Below, piece after piece: positions 56,346 through 63,996 of a DNA stretch of 64,000 bases. The DNA lies in assembly GCA_964588665.1 (NCBI GenBank), contig CAZPQQ010000007.1, positions 8,429 to 72,428 of the forward strand. Direction: 5' to 3'. This DNA comes from UBA2160 sp964588665 (GTDB lineage: Bacteria > Chloroflexota > Dehalococcoidia > Lucifugimonadales > UBA1123). A model generated the notes under the pieces. The model did no database searches and was not told where the DNA came from. It saw nothing but the letters and a program-made list of their open reading frames with translations. Both the position numbers and the translations under genes were made by a program. Numbering within the stretch: position 1 is the stretch's first letter; each line of letters begins with the position of its first letter.

Positions 56346-57624
56346 GATGGGAACGTTCCCCGTATCCGATATCGTGTTCGGGTCCGAGACTCGCTGGGAC
56401 AACGGAATCCTGGAGGTCAACGAATCTGAGATTCTCGACGCCATTGGCGCCGACCGCCGAATCGCGAAAGTCGAGCTTGAGTTGGCGAAACCCGGCGAAT
56501 CGGTGCGCATCTGGCCGGTTCGCGACGTGGTCGAGCCGCGAGTCAAGGTCGAAGGGCCTGGCGTGGCGTACCCTGGCATCTGCGGGCGGCCGATCACGAC
56601 CGTGGGTCAGGGGCGGACGCACCGGCTGTCAGGCATCGGCGTCGTCGAGGTGTCCGAAACGCCGTGGCACGAGTCCGGCGGCGACCATCTCTTCGTCTAC
56701 CTGGACATGACCGGACCTTGGGCCGACGTAATGCCCTACAGTTCACTGATCAACCTCTGCGTGGTCGTCGAGCCGGACCCCGGCCTGGGCGTCGATGCTC
56801 GCAACGAGGCGGTGCATGCGGCGGTCCTGACCGTCTCCGACATGCTGGCCGCCACGACAGTCGACATCGACCCGCCAGAGATCGAGACCTTCGACCTGTC
56901 GGACGTGGACCCGTCCCTGCCCGGCTTAGTGTACGTCCAGTGCTTGCACTCGCCTCAGGCGATGTCCGGCTCGCCGAACACTTTCTGCACGTCGACGTAT
57001 GGACTGACGCAGCTCACGCCTCCGTGGCTGTTCCACCCCAACGAGATACTGGACGGCGCGATCACCGGACCGTACAGAACCGCGTTCGCGACATCATGGA
57101 CCGTGGCGAACAACCCCGCGCTGCTGGAGACGTATCGCAGACACGGCAAGGACTTCAACTTCCTCGGGGTCATCGCGACCAGGACCGAGTGGACGACCCA
57201 ACATGAGAAGCAGCTCACGGCCAACCAGACGGCGAAGATGGCGCAGATGCTAGGCGCCAGCGGCGCGCTCGTCACATGGGACGCCGGGGGCAACGAGTTC
57301 ATCGAGGTGATACGCACAGTTCAGGCCTGCGAGAACGTGGGCATCAAGACTGTGTTCCTGACAAGCGAGGACGATCCAACCGGCGACGTTCCGACCATGC
57401 TCGAACCGGTGCCCGAAGCCGACGCCATCGTGAGCACGGGCTTCTACAACCCAGCCTTGCTGGACATCGACCCGGTGCCCGGCGTCGATCGTGTGATCGG
57501 CCAGCAGCAAAAGGTCACAGGACGCCTGCGAGACCAATACTTGCCGACCGCCGGTCCGCTCCCGCCGCCCCAGCGCTTCGACGACCACTACGGCTTCGGG
57601 CGACTCAGCGGCGTGGAGCGGTAG
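56335..57624 (+). CDS. GrdE/GrdG/GrdI-like component B subunit, second copy, no pyruvoyl site
   Basis: A 429-residue paralogue of the product of 49510-50796. Shared blocks are DVVEPRVKVEGPGVAYPGICGRPI, HPNEILDGA, YRRHGKDFNFLGVI and GIKTVFLT. At the classical cleavage site it reads DGAITGPYRTAF, with no Asn-Cys and no Cys nearby, so a pyruvoyl group cannot be formed there. It overlaps the GrdB-type gene by 11 bases in exactly the same way as the first pair (VHAS stop over an MRL start). The start at 56335 has no separate ribosome site, so it depends on coupled translation. Confidence 0.85.
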   Translation: MRLEMGTFPVSDIVFGSETRWDNGILEVNESEILDAIGADRRIAKVELELAKPGESVRIWPVRDVVEPRVKVEGPGVAYPGICGRPITTVGQGRTHRLSGIGVVEVSETPWHESGGDHLFVYLDMTGPWADVMPYSSLINLCVVVEPDPGLGVDARNEAVHAAVLTVSDMLAATTVDIDPPEIETFDLSDVDPSLPGLVYVQCLHSPQAMSGSPNTFCTSTYGLTQLTPPWLFHPNEILDGAITGPYRTAFATSWTVANNPALLETYRRHGKDFNFLGVIATRTEWTTQHEKQLTANQTAKMAQMLGASGALVTWDAGGNEFIEVIRTVQACENVGIKTVFLTSEDDPTGDVPTMLEPVPEADAIVSTGFYNPALLDIDPVPGVDRVIGQQQKVTGRLRDQYLPTAGPLPPPQRFDDHYGFGRLSGVER

Positions 57625-57671
57625 ATTTCGACAGGCCGGTCTTCAAGGTCGAATGCGGCTTCGGCCGTAGA

Positions 57672-58151
57672 TTACGGCGGCGGCTGAACCATGCTCAGAT
57701 TCGGGAAATATGTCCCGAAGTACCCAAGGTCTCGCGTCAGCAACCTATCGACGTGAACCTCAGCGTGCGCTCCGATCGTGAAGTCGGCGATTACGTGCTG
57801 TCTTGTCGACAAGCGTGCCTCGCAAGAGTCGCAACTCACGTCTTGCGCGCTCCCGCAGGACGGGCAAACCATCAAGCGAGGGCGTCGGTCCAAGTATGCG
57901 CGCCACGTTCTGCCGGCGAAGTAAAGTCCATGATGGTTAGTGGGTTGCGGTCGGATCCCATTGTCCCCTAAGAATCGGTCAAGGTGTTCTCGCTCGGGAA
58001 ACGCGACGGACATTTCGGAGTACACGGGTTCTGAAATGATCGTGATCCCTTCTCTCCGCGACTCCGAGATCAGCGTTCTCGACGCGTCGCGGTGCGGTGA
58101 GTCGGGGATCAAGACATCCAAGAGGACGTTCGTATCGACCGCGGTGATCAA
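57672..58151 (-). CDS. VapC-like PIN toxin with a four-cysteine insert
   Basis: A 159-residue PIN-domain RNase of a toxin-antitoxin pair. The acidic site is Asp6 (VDTNVLLDV), Glu41 (ISEPVYSE), Asp123 (IADFTIGAHA) and Asp141 (LLTRDLGYF). Between the second and third acids the chain has CPSC (96, 99) and CDSC (107, 110), a likely zinc knuckle not present in standard VapC. The start overlaps the antitoxin stop by four bases. It may cut tRNA or rRNA as known for VapC. Confidence 0.82.
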   Translation of the reverse strand: MITAVDTNVLLDVLIPDSPHRDASRTLISESRREGITIISEPVYSEMSVAFPEREHLDRFLGDNGIRPQPTNHHGLYFAGRTWRAYLDRRPRLMVCPSCGSAQDVSCDSCEARLSTRQHVIADFTIGAHAEVHVDRLLTRDLGYFGTYFPNLSMVQPPP

Positions 58152-58375
58152 TGTCCGCGCATCTCACGGACAAATTCGTCCGCGTCGCGGCCCTCGAGGT
58201 GCTTCAGATATCCTCGCCATTTTTCGAAAGGAGATTCGTCGACACGCTTCCTGATGTAGTAGATGCCACCCTCCTCAACGAACTCCAGTTGATCCCCTGG
58301 CTGAATCCCCATTCGTTCGCGCACCCCTTTAGGGATGGTAATCTGACATTTGCTGGTTACCGTCGCGGTGACCAT
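58148..58375 (-). CDS. AbrB/VapB-type antitoxin
   Basis: A 75-residue protein with the swapped-hairpin AbrB DNA-binding domain at the N-terminus (TATVTSKCQITIPKGVRERMGIQPGDQLEFVEEGG). The C-terminal tail (FEKWRGYLKHLEGRDADEFVREMRGH) should wrap around the PIN toxin. It precedes and overlaps the toxin gene by four bases. It is almost a duplicate of the antitoxin at 58489-58716. Confidence 0.85.
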   Translation of the reverse strand: MVTATVTSKCQITIPKGVRERMGIQPGDQLEFVEEGGIYYIRKRVDESPFEKWRGYLKHLEGRDADEFVREMRGH

Positions 58376-58488
58376 ATTCGCTCCTCAAGTAAGGACTCGA
58401 ATCCTTACTTCATCGTAAGGAAGCTGATTGGTCCGCGCAAAGTTATGCGCGCTTGATCATGTTCGTAGCTGATTCGACGTCTCGCGGA

Positions 58489-58716
58489 TCAATGTCCGCG
58501 CATCTCTCTGATCAGGTCGTCGGGGTCTTGCCCTGCCAGATGTTTGAGATATCCGACCCACTTGTCCAGGGGATCGTCATCGAAATGTTTCCTCAAATGG
58601 TACAAGCCGCCATCCTCCACGAACTCCAGTTGGCCCCCCGGTTGGATCCCCATTCGCTCGCGCACCTGTTTGGGGATGGTAATCTGACCTTTGCTGGTTA
58701 CTTTGGCGGCATCCAT
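58489..58716 (-). CDS. Second AbrB-type antitoxin, without its own toxin
   Basis: A 75-residue paralogue of the previous gene (AAKVTSKGQITIPKQVRERMGIQPGGQLEFVEDGG, ending DDLIREMRGH). ATG 58716 has GAGGTG upstream, right at the edge of the assembly gap. No PIN gene follows it; the next gene downstream is the first antitoxin. It may be an orphan copy that cross-protects, or a remnant of a second pair. Confidence 0.8.
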   Translation of the reverse strand: MDAAKVTSKGQITIPKQVRERMGIQPGGQLEFVEDGGLYHLRKHFDDDPLDKWVGYLKHLAGQDPDDLIREMRGH

Positions 58717-58727
58717 ATCCACACCTC

Positions 58728-58827
58728 NNNNNNNNNNNNNNNNNNNNNNNNNNNNNNNNNNNNNNNNNNNNNNNNNNNNNNNNNNNNNNNNNNNNNNNNN
58801 NNNNNNNNNNNNNNNNNNNNNNNNNNN
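58728..58827. other. Assembly gap of 100 N
   Basis: Exactly 100 unknown bases, the conventional size for a gap of unknown length. The sequence ACACCTC stands on both sides of the gap. Confidence 0.98.
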
Positions 58828-58990
58828 ACACCTCTCGTCGCAGCAGCGGCCAGGTCCTGGTTGATCGCTTAATCGGCCTCCGTTCCACAGAACATTCTGC
58901 CTCCTGAACTCCCAATGGAATCGGGTCTTCTCCTCCCTCCGATTCGGGTACAATACGGGCTGCCCGTATCATCCCCAGGAGGTCAACAAG

Positions 58991-60670
58991 ATGGCTAAGC
59001 TTGAAGTCGTCAACCCACAGGCGACCACCGTGATCGAAGCGGTGGCGCCCGCTCCTAGGCTCGACACTATGCGCGGCAAGACCATCGGACTCTACTGGAA
59101 TATGAAGTCCGGCGGCGACACCGCGCTCGAACGGACCGCCACGCTGCTCGCGGAGCGATACCCGGACACCGAGTTCGAGCAGTACATCGGCTCGGTCGGC
59201 GCGGTCATCCGGCATGCCACCGACGAGGACATCGAGCAGGTCGTCGACGAGTGCGATGCCGTCGTCGGCACCACATCCGATTGAGGCTCCTGCACGTCGT
59301 GGCTTGTCCGCGACATGATCGAGTTCGAAAAGCGAGGAATCCCGACCACCTCCTGGACGGCGGACGGCTTCATCATGGACGCGATGCGAAGCGCCGAGAA
59401 TTTCGGCATGACGTCGTTCTCGATATCCACGATGCCGCTGCCTTTCACGAACCAGAGCCCTGAAGGCATCGACGCGATGGTCGACGGCAGCATCGACCAA
59501 GTGGTCACCGGCCTAACCGAGGTCACCACTCGATCGGGTTTCGAGGAAGAGGGCTTCGCGATCGTCTCTGACCCCATTCTCGAGTTCGAGGGCGAGGACC
59601 TGCTGGACGCGATGGACGCGTTCAACCGAACGTTCATCGACTGGAAGTGGAGCGACGGCCTGCCGCTCGTCCCGCCAACCGTCGAACGAGTCGAGCGGAT
59701 GCTGAAGGGAACAACCCTGGCCCCGCAGGAGATCATCGCCAGGCTCGAGCCCGGCTTTGGCATCGCAACCGTTGAGAAGATCGCCGCCAACGCGGTCATG
59801 GCGGGGTGCAGTCCTGAGCATCTACCCATCGTTCTCACTGCGGTCCAATGCATCGCCGAGCCGCAGATCTACCTGCGAAACAAAGCGATGTCCACCGGTC
59901 CGCACGCCCCGCTGATCGTGGTCAACGGACCCATCGCAAAGGAGATCGGCCTCAACTCCGGTGTGTGCGCGCTCGGGCCGGGCGCCGTGTCCCATGTCAA
60001 CACCGTCATCGGCAGGGCGCTCCGTCTGGTCATGATGAACGTCGGCTTCACCTATCCCGGAGTGTCCGACATGGACACCATCGGCTCGCCGATCAAGTAC
60101 AGCATGTGCGTGGCCGAGAACGAAGCCGAGAGCCCCTGGGAGCCGTACCACGTCGCGAAAGGGTTCCGGGCCGACGAGAGCACCGTGACCGTGCACTTCG
60201 TCTACGGCACGTGCGAGCTGCACGATTTCGAGAACTGGGAGGCGGAGGAGCTAGCCTACAACTTCGCCTCCGCGGCCTGCAACCTGTGTCAGGTTCCCAC
60301 CGGCAAGTGGCTGCTCGGCAGACGGGCCGATCCCCGATATCACACCGAGGAAAAAGAACACCACTTCATGATGATCTGCCCCGAACACGCGCAGGCGTTC
60401 CACAACAGCGGCTGGGACAGAAAACGCCTTCAGGAGGAGATGTTCCGCCTCTCACGTATGTCGTTCAAAGACCTGATCGGCAACAAAGAGCACAAAGGCT
60501 TCGAGATCGCCCACCCCGAGCTCCAGTGGCTCTGGGACTCGCCCGACACGATGCTGCCCATCGTCGAGACACCGGATTGCTTCGAGATCGCCGTAGTGGG
60601 CGGCGCGGCGGGTCGAGGCGCCTTCTTCTGGGGCGGCGGCGGACCGATAACGAAGAAGGTGCAGATGTAG
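58991..60670 (+). CDS. UGSC-family selenoprotein
   Basis: Predicted selenoprotein of 559 residues. ATG 58991 follows AGGAGG at 58977-58982. The first 97 residues (GKTIGLYWNMKSGGDTALERTATLLAERYPD, CDAVVGTTSD) lead to TGA at 59282-59284; the same frame continues GSCTSWLVRDMIEFEKRGIPTTSW, giving the U-G-S-C motif with Sec98. It then runs on to a stop at 60668-60670. The second part, from about residue 205 (FIDWKWSDGLPLVPPTVERVERML), is a domain of 350 residues with the pairs YGTCELHD and ACNLCQ. UGSC proteins are recognised as (seleno)proteins of unknown reaction. A hairpin follows the TGA by 11 bases. Confidence 0.88.
59296..59314 (+). promoter_or_regulatory. SECIS-like hairpin of the UGSC gene
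   Basis: GTCGTGG and CCGCGAC pair over 7 bases (one G-T pair) with the loop CTTGT, 11 bases after the Sec codon. Confidence 0.55.
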
Positions 60671-60970
60671 CGGGAGTGGAGATTGGGCGTGATGGCGAAA
60701 AACAAATTAAGTGGCGGCATCCTGACCTCGCCGTTCTGAGGCCGCAGCCGAAGAATCTCGCCCACATCGCACTGGCACATCCCTGCGAGGCCCCAGATGC
60801 TTTGCTTCTCTCAGCATGGCGAACTGGCTTGAGCACGATGTATTGAGTTGATGACCATAACGCCCAGAGCACCGGCGGCCTCGGTCTTTAGGCCGAGCCT
60901 GCGACACACCAGGCTCGGGCGTAAACGCCCAGGGCACCGGTGCCCCCAGTTTTTAGCCGAGCCTATACCC
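60671..60970. repeat. Spacer with two repeat families
   Basis: A copy of the element seen at 49361-49450 lies at 60727-60819 (CTCGCCGTTCTGAGGC, AAGAATCTCG, then GATGCTTTGCTTCTCTCAGC). A half copy (60860-60876) and a full copy (60913-60938, stem GCGT/ACGC) of the hairpin repeat follow. The region separates convergent genes and has no gene. Confidence 0.6.
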
Positions 60971-61915
60971 TTAGTCCGCTAGCGTGGCGCTCAGTTCCGG
61001 GTTGAACGCCGGATCGAGGACGGCGCTCTTGTCAACGTAGCTCTCCCAGTCCTTGATCCACCAGCCGAACTGCCACAGGACGTCATCGTGCGCTTTGAAT
61101 CGCGTGACGCACTGTGTCGGGTCCTCGCCGACCACATCGATGTCGTCGCGCGTCAGGCCGGTCATCTGGCTGAGGTAGGTCAGGTAGCCGATGGATCTGG
61201 TGTCGAAGCCCATGATCTCGGCGCCGACTCGGTCGACGGCGATCGGGTTCGTGCCCGCCAGCGCCACGCCTGATGAGATGGCAGTGCCGTCCACCGGCCC
61301 GTTGCCCTCCATCCCGACGACGCCGTCGATGACGGCAAGTTGCGGCGGCGCGGCGCGGTTCAACCGCACCAATGACAGGTTGATCGGACCTGGGTCGTGA
61401 CTCACCGTGTGCCTGTCCGGATTCAGGATGGAGCCGATCGCGCAGTTCTTGATCGACAAGGTGACCACCGCGTTGTTGTGCGTCTTCATCCGGCTCACGG
61501 ATACGACGTACGAGGTGAAGTACGATTTCGCGAGACGGATCGTGATCGGCTCGAAGTTGTCGTCCAGCGCCTCGAACTCGACAGGCTCGTCTTTGTTGAG
61601 GTCCCGAAACTCGATGTCGTACGAGTCCTGCAACGGCATGTAGCCGAAGCGCTCGAACCCACCCATGGTGTCGCCGGTGACCGCCGAGCCTTCGCCGACG
61701 ATGAACTTGTTCACCCCGAGCTCCTGTAGGAAGTCCAAAGTAGCCCTGACGGCGTCGACGGGTGTGGCAGTCAGCGAGATGTCCGGGCTGACCATGTTGG
61801 GCTTGACCAGCACCGGAAGGCCGGCGGGGATCGTCACGTCGTCTTTCACGAGGTCCAAGGCGGACCGCACGGCCGCGTAGTGGTCGCTGCTTCTGACGAG
61901 TCCTACATTTGCCAC
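60971..61915 (-). CDS. DUF362-family protein
   Basis: A 314-residue protein of the DUF362 group: VGLVRSSDHYAAVRSALDL, PVLVKPNMVSPD, VVSVSRMKTHNNAVVTLSIKNCAIGSI and the late NPIAVDRVGAEIMGFD. Members are often linked to iron-sulfur proteins but this one has no ferredoxin cysteines. Its activity is not known. GTG 61915 is the start, with AGGAG eight bases upstream. It is convergent with the UGSC gene and divergent from the AhpD-like selenoprotein, so it may belong to the same pathway. Confidence 0.82.
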   Translation of the reverse strand: MANVGLVRSSDHYAAVRSALDLVKDDVTIPAGLPVLVKPNMVSPDISLTATPVDAVRATLDFLQELGVNKFIVGEGSAVTGDTMGGFERFGYMPLQDSYDIEFRDLNKDEPVEFEALDDNFEPITIRLAKSYFTSYVVSVSRMKTHNNAVVTLSIKNCAIGSILNPDRHTVSHDPGPINLSLVRLNRAAPPQLAVIDGVVGMEGNGPVDGTAISSGVALAGTNPIAVDRVGAEIMGFDTRSIGYLTYLSQMTGLTRDDIDVVGEDPTQCVTRFKAHDDVLWQFGWWIKDWESYVDKSAVLDPAFNPELSATLAD

Positions 61916-62111
61916 GGCTTTTTCTCCTGATTGCTTGTGGGCCCGCGTCGCGCGCAGGTCTGGGGATACGACAAGTGTTTCGGCATCATATCACAAGCCG
62001 GCAAAGGCCTGTGATTTACTCTTTTCGCCCATCCTAGAAGCCGCCAATCCTTGCGTCGGACCGGTGTATTGTGGACCAAGCCGGACAGCCGATTGGCAGC
62101 GAGGAGCGATT

Positions 62112-62714
62112 ATGGCTTGGATCAAGATTGTCGACGAGCAGGAGGCCACAGGCGACCTGGCCGCGTACTACGAGGAAGCCAAGGCTCAGGGCAGGTCAAT
62201 TGTCAACGTTCATTCCGTTTTGAGCCTCAACCCGGGCGCCATGCGCGCCATCGACGCGTTTCAGCGCACATGGCGCGAGGACGGTGTTCTCTTGGCCCGC
62301 CATCGCGAGATGGTGGCGCTGGTCACCTCGGCGCTCAACAGGTGTCACTATTGAACCAGCTTCCACGGGGAGTCTCTCCGTAAGCTCGTTGACGATGCCC
62401 CCAGTTCCGCCGCGTTCACCGCGCAGGTGGCGGACGACTGGCGCAGCATGGGCCTGCCTGAAAATGAACAGGCGATGCTCGAATACGTCGAAAAGATTAC
62501 GCTCACGGCCACCTCCATTACCAAGGGCGACGTCGATCGCATGAGATCGGTCGGTTGGTCCGATCGAGAGATACTGGACATCGTTCTGGTTTCAGCTTAC
62601 TACTGCTTCCGATGCCGCACCGCCGACGCCTTGGGAGTAGAGCTCGACGAGGGCAGAGTCGACGAGGAGCTCATGGGCGAGATCGAGCGCAGGCGGCTGA
62701 CTGATATTCGCTAG
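62112..62714 (+). CDS. AhpD-like selenoprotein with a CxxU motif
   Basis: Predicted selenoprotein of 200 residues in the carboxymuconolactone-decarboxylase/AhpD superfamily. ATG 62112 has GAGGAG at 62101-62106. The first 80 residues (MAWIKIVDEQEATGDLAAYYEEAK, REMVALVTSALNRCHY) are followed by TGA at 62352-62354; the same frame continues TSFHGESLRKLV and on to WSDREILDIVLVSAYYCFRCRTADALGVEL. Reading TGA as Sec81 gives CHYU, the CxxC site of peroxidase-related members with the second Cys replaced. The end is complete at 62714. A hairpin follows the TGA. Confidence 0.88.
62360..62384 (+). promoter_or_regulatory. SECIS-like hairpin of the AhpD-like gene
   Basis: The inner part ACGGGGAGTCTCTCCGT (62365-62381) pairs ACGGGG with CTCCGT around a five-base loop (one G-T pair). 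Outer CTT/AAG extends the stem with a CC bulge. It begins 10 bases (inner stem) after the Sec codon. Confidence 0.55.
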
Positions 62715-62747
62715 GACCAAGGCCAGAGCGTAATTCACCCACATTGG

Positions 62748-62776
62748 CGACTGTTCGGTCAACGGACGAACAGTCG
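62748..62776. promoter_or_regulatory. Inverted repeat downstream of the AhpD-like gene
   Basis: CGACTGTTCG (62748-62757) and CGAACAGTCG (62767-62776) are perfect inverted copies separated by nine bases. No T-run follows. It can be an operator for the PAS-GAF gene or a terminator of the AhpD-like gene. The 315-base spacer holds nothing else that I recognise. Confidence 0.45.
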
Positions 62777-63029
62777 AGGCCGCCGGGCTCTGTCCAGGCT
62801 GCGGTCATCGGGTTGACAACCTCGGCACAGTGAACTAGCTTATTCTCGATGGGGGTGCGTTCCTGAAACGCTCGTCGGAACGCAATTTAGCTGGCTTGCG
62901 GACGCCTGAATGTCAGTCGATCGGATCAGACCTTGGATTAACGATTCTACGACTGCCGCCTGACCCGGCCGGGTGTGTCGATCTCCGCGGAATGTGGAGG
63001 TCCGTGCGCTTCGCGCAGCGGAAACGTAA

Positions 63030-63962
63030 GTGGAACAACCAGGCGGCCTGCGCGTGAACATGGCGCCGACCATCGCGCTTTATGTCAGGCGTTTCGATCC
63101 GCGAAACGGAAGATGCGCCAAGGGAAACACCTTGATATCTCGCTCCAGCCCTTCACGGTTCCCCGACGAATTAAGCAGGCAGCTTGCGACCGCGTGGGAA
63201 GACGTCGAATATGCGGTGACGATCGTCGCACTCGATGGTCGGATCACGTATGCCAACCCCGCTTTCACCGACCTCTACGGCCACACTCCGGACGAGTTGG
63301 CGTCACTCCGGTTCGAAGCGCTATTTGCCACGAAAGCCGACGCTATCCTCACAGAGTCAGATGAGCTCTCCCCTTCGCCGACACGGCAGGCCGAAGTTCT
63401 CGCCGTCAGGAAAGACGGCACGCAATTCAACGCGCACATCGCGGATTCTCCGGTGTTGGACGCCACTGGCGAAGTGGCAGGCCATATCGTAATCCACCGC
63501 GACATCACGACGGAGATCCAGGCCAGAGACCTGCTGCGGATAAGCGCCGAGACCCAGAGCAAGGGCGCGAACGAGAGCGCGGCTATCGTCAAGTTGGGGT
63601 GGATCGCCAACTCCTCACTCAACGTCACCGAAGTTTACGACCAATTGGCCGTCGAACTCCGCCGTCTGGTGACTTTCGACCGGGTGGCGGTCTGGGCGGT
63701 CGATCCCGAGCAACGCAACGCTACGGCCGTCTACGTCCGAGGCATCGACCTGCCTGGTTCTATGCTGGGCGGCAATGTCCCAGTCGAAAACAGCATTATG
63801 CAAACATTGGTGCTGTCCCGATCGGCCGTGGTCTACGGCGATTCGGAGAAAGCTCCTCGGGATACTTTCGGCAGTGCGGCTAACGAGGTTGGTTTGAAGT
63901 CGATGCTCGCCGTTCCGTTGATCGCCAATGACCTGGTGGTCGCGATGTCAAGGGCGGAGTGA
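63030..63962 (+). CDS. PAS-GAF sensor protein, truncated at its 3' end
   Basis: A signalling protein whose visible part is 310 residues. A PAS fold with its PAC tail is at about residues 48-165 (VTIVALDGRITYANPAFTDLYGHTPDELASL, VRKDGTQFNAHIADSPV, GHIVIHRDITTEIQARDLL). A GAF domain follows from about residue 185 (LGWIANSSLNVTEVYDQLAVELRRLVTFDRVAVWAVD) and breaks off at LKSMLAVPLIANDLVVAM, one strand before its natural end. The next bases are the repeat described at 63952-63996, giving SRAE and a stop. A histidine kinase or cyclase output has probably been cut away by insertion. The start is uncertain: GTG 63030, ATG 63060 or TTG 63132. Confidence 0.75.
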   Translation: MEQPGGLRVNMAPTIALYVRRFDPRNGRCAKGNTLISRSSPSRFPDELSRQLATAWEDVEYAVTIVALDGRITYANPAFTDLYGHTPDELASLRFEALFATKADAILTESDELSPSPTRQAEVLAVRKDGTQFNAHIADSPVLDATGEVAGHIVIHRDITTEIQARDLLRISAETQSKGANESAAIVKLGWIANSSLNVTEVYDQLAVELRRLVTFDRVAVWAVDPEQRNATAVYVRGIDLPGSMLGGNVPVENSIMQTLVLSRSAVVYGDSEKAPRDTFGSAANEVGLKSMLAVPLIANDLVVAMSRAE

Positions 63963-63996
63963 AAGTGTACCAGTGGGGCGGAGTAAAACTGTACCA
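63952..63996 (+). mobile_element. Probable insertion-sequence end with duplicated 21-base motif
   Basis: Two direct copies lie at 63952-63972 and 63976-63996, both beginning GGGCGGAGT and ending TGTACCA, 24 bases apart with two mismatches. Repeated short end motifs of this kind are typical of IS21-like elements. The PAS-GAF gene loses its fold exactly here, so the element would extend beyond the window. Confidence 0.5.

Noticed and set aside
58577..59500. Minus-strand frame of 307 codons across the gap
   Set aside because: It spans 100 N and mirrors the UGSC gene.
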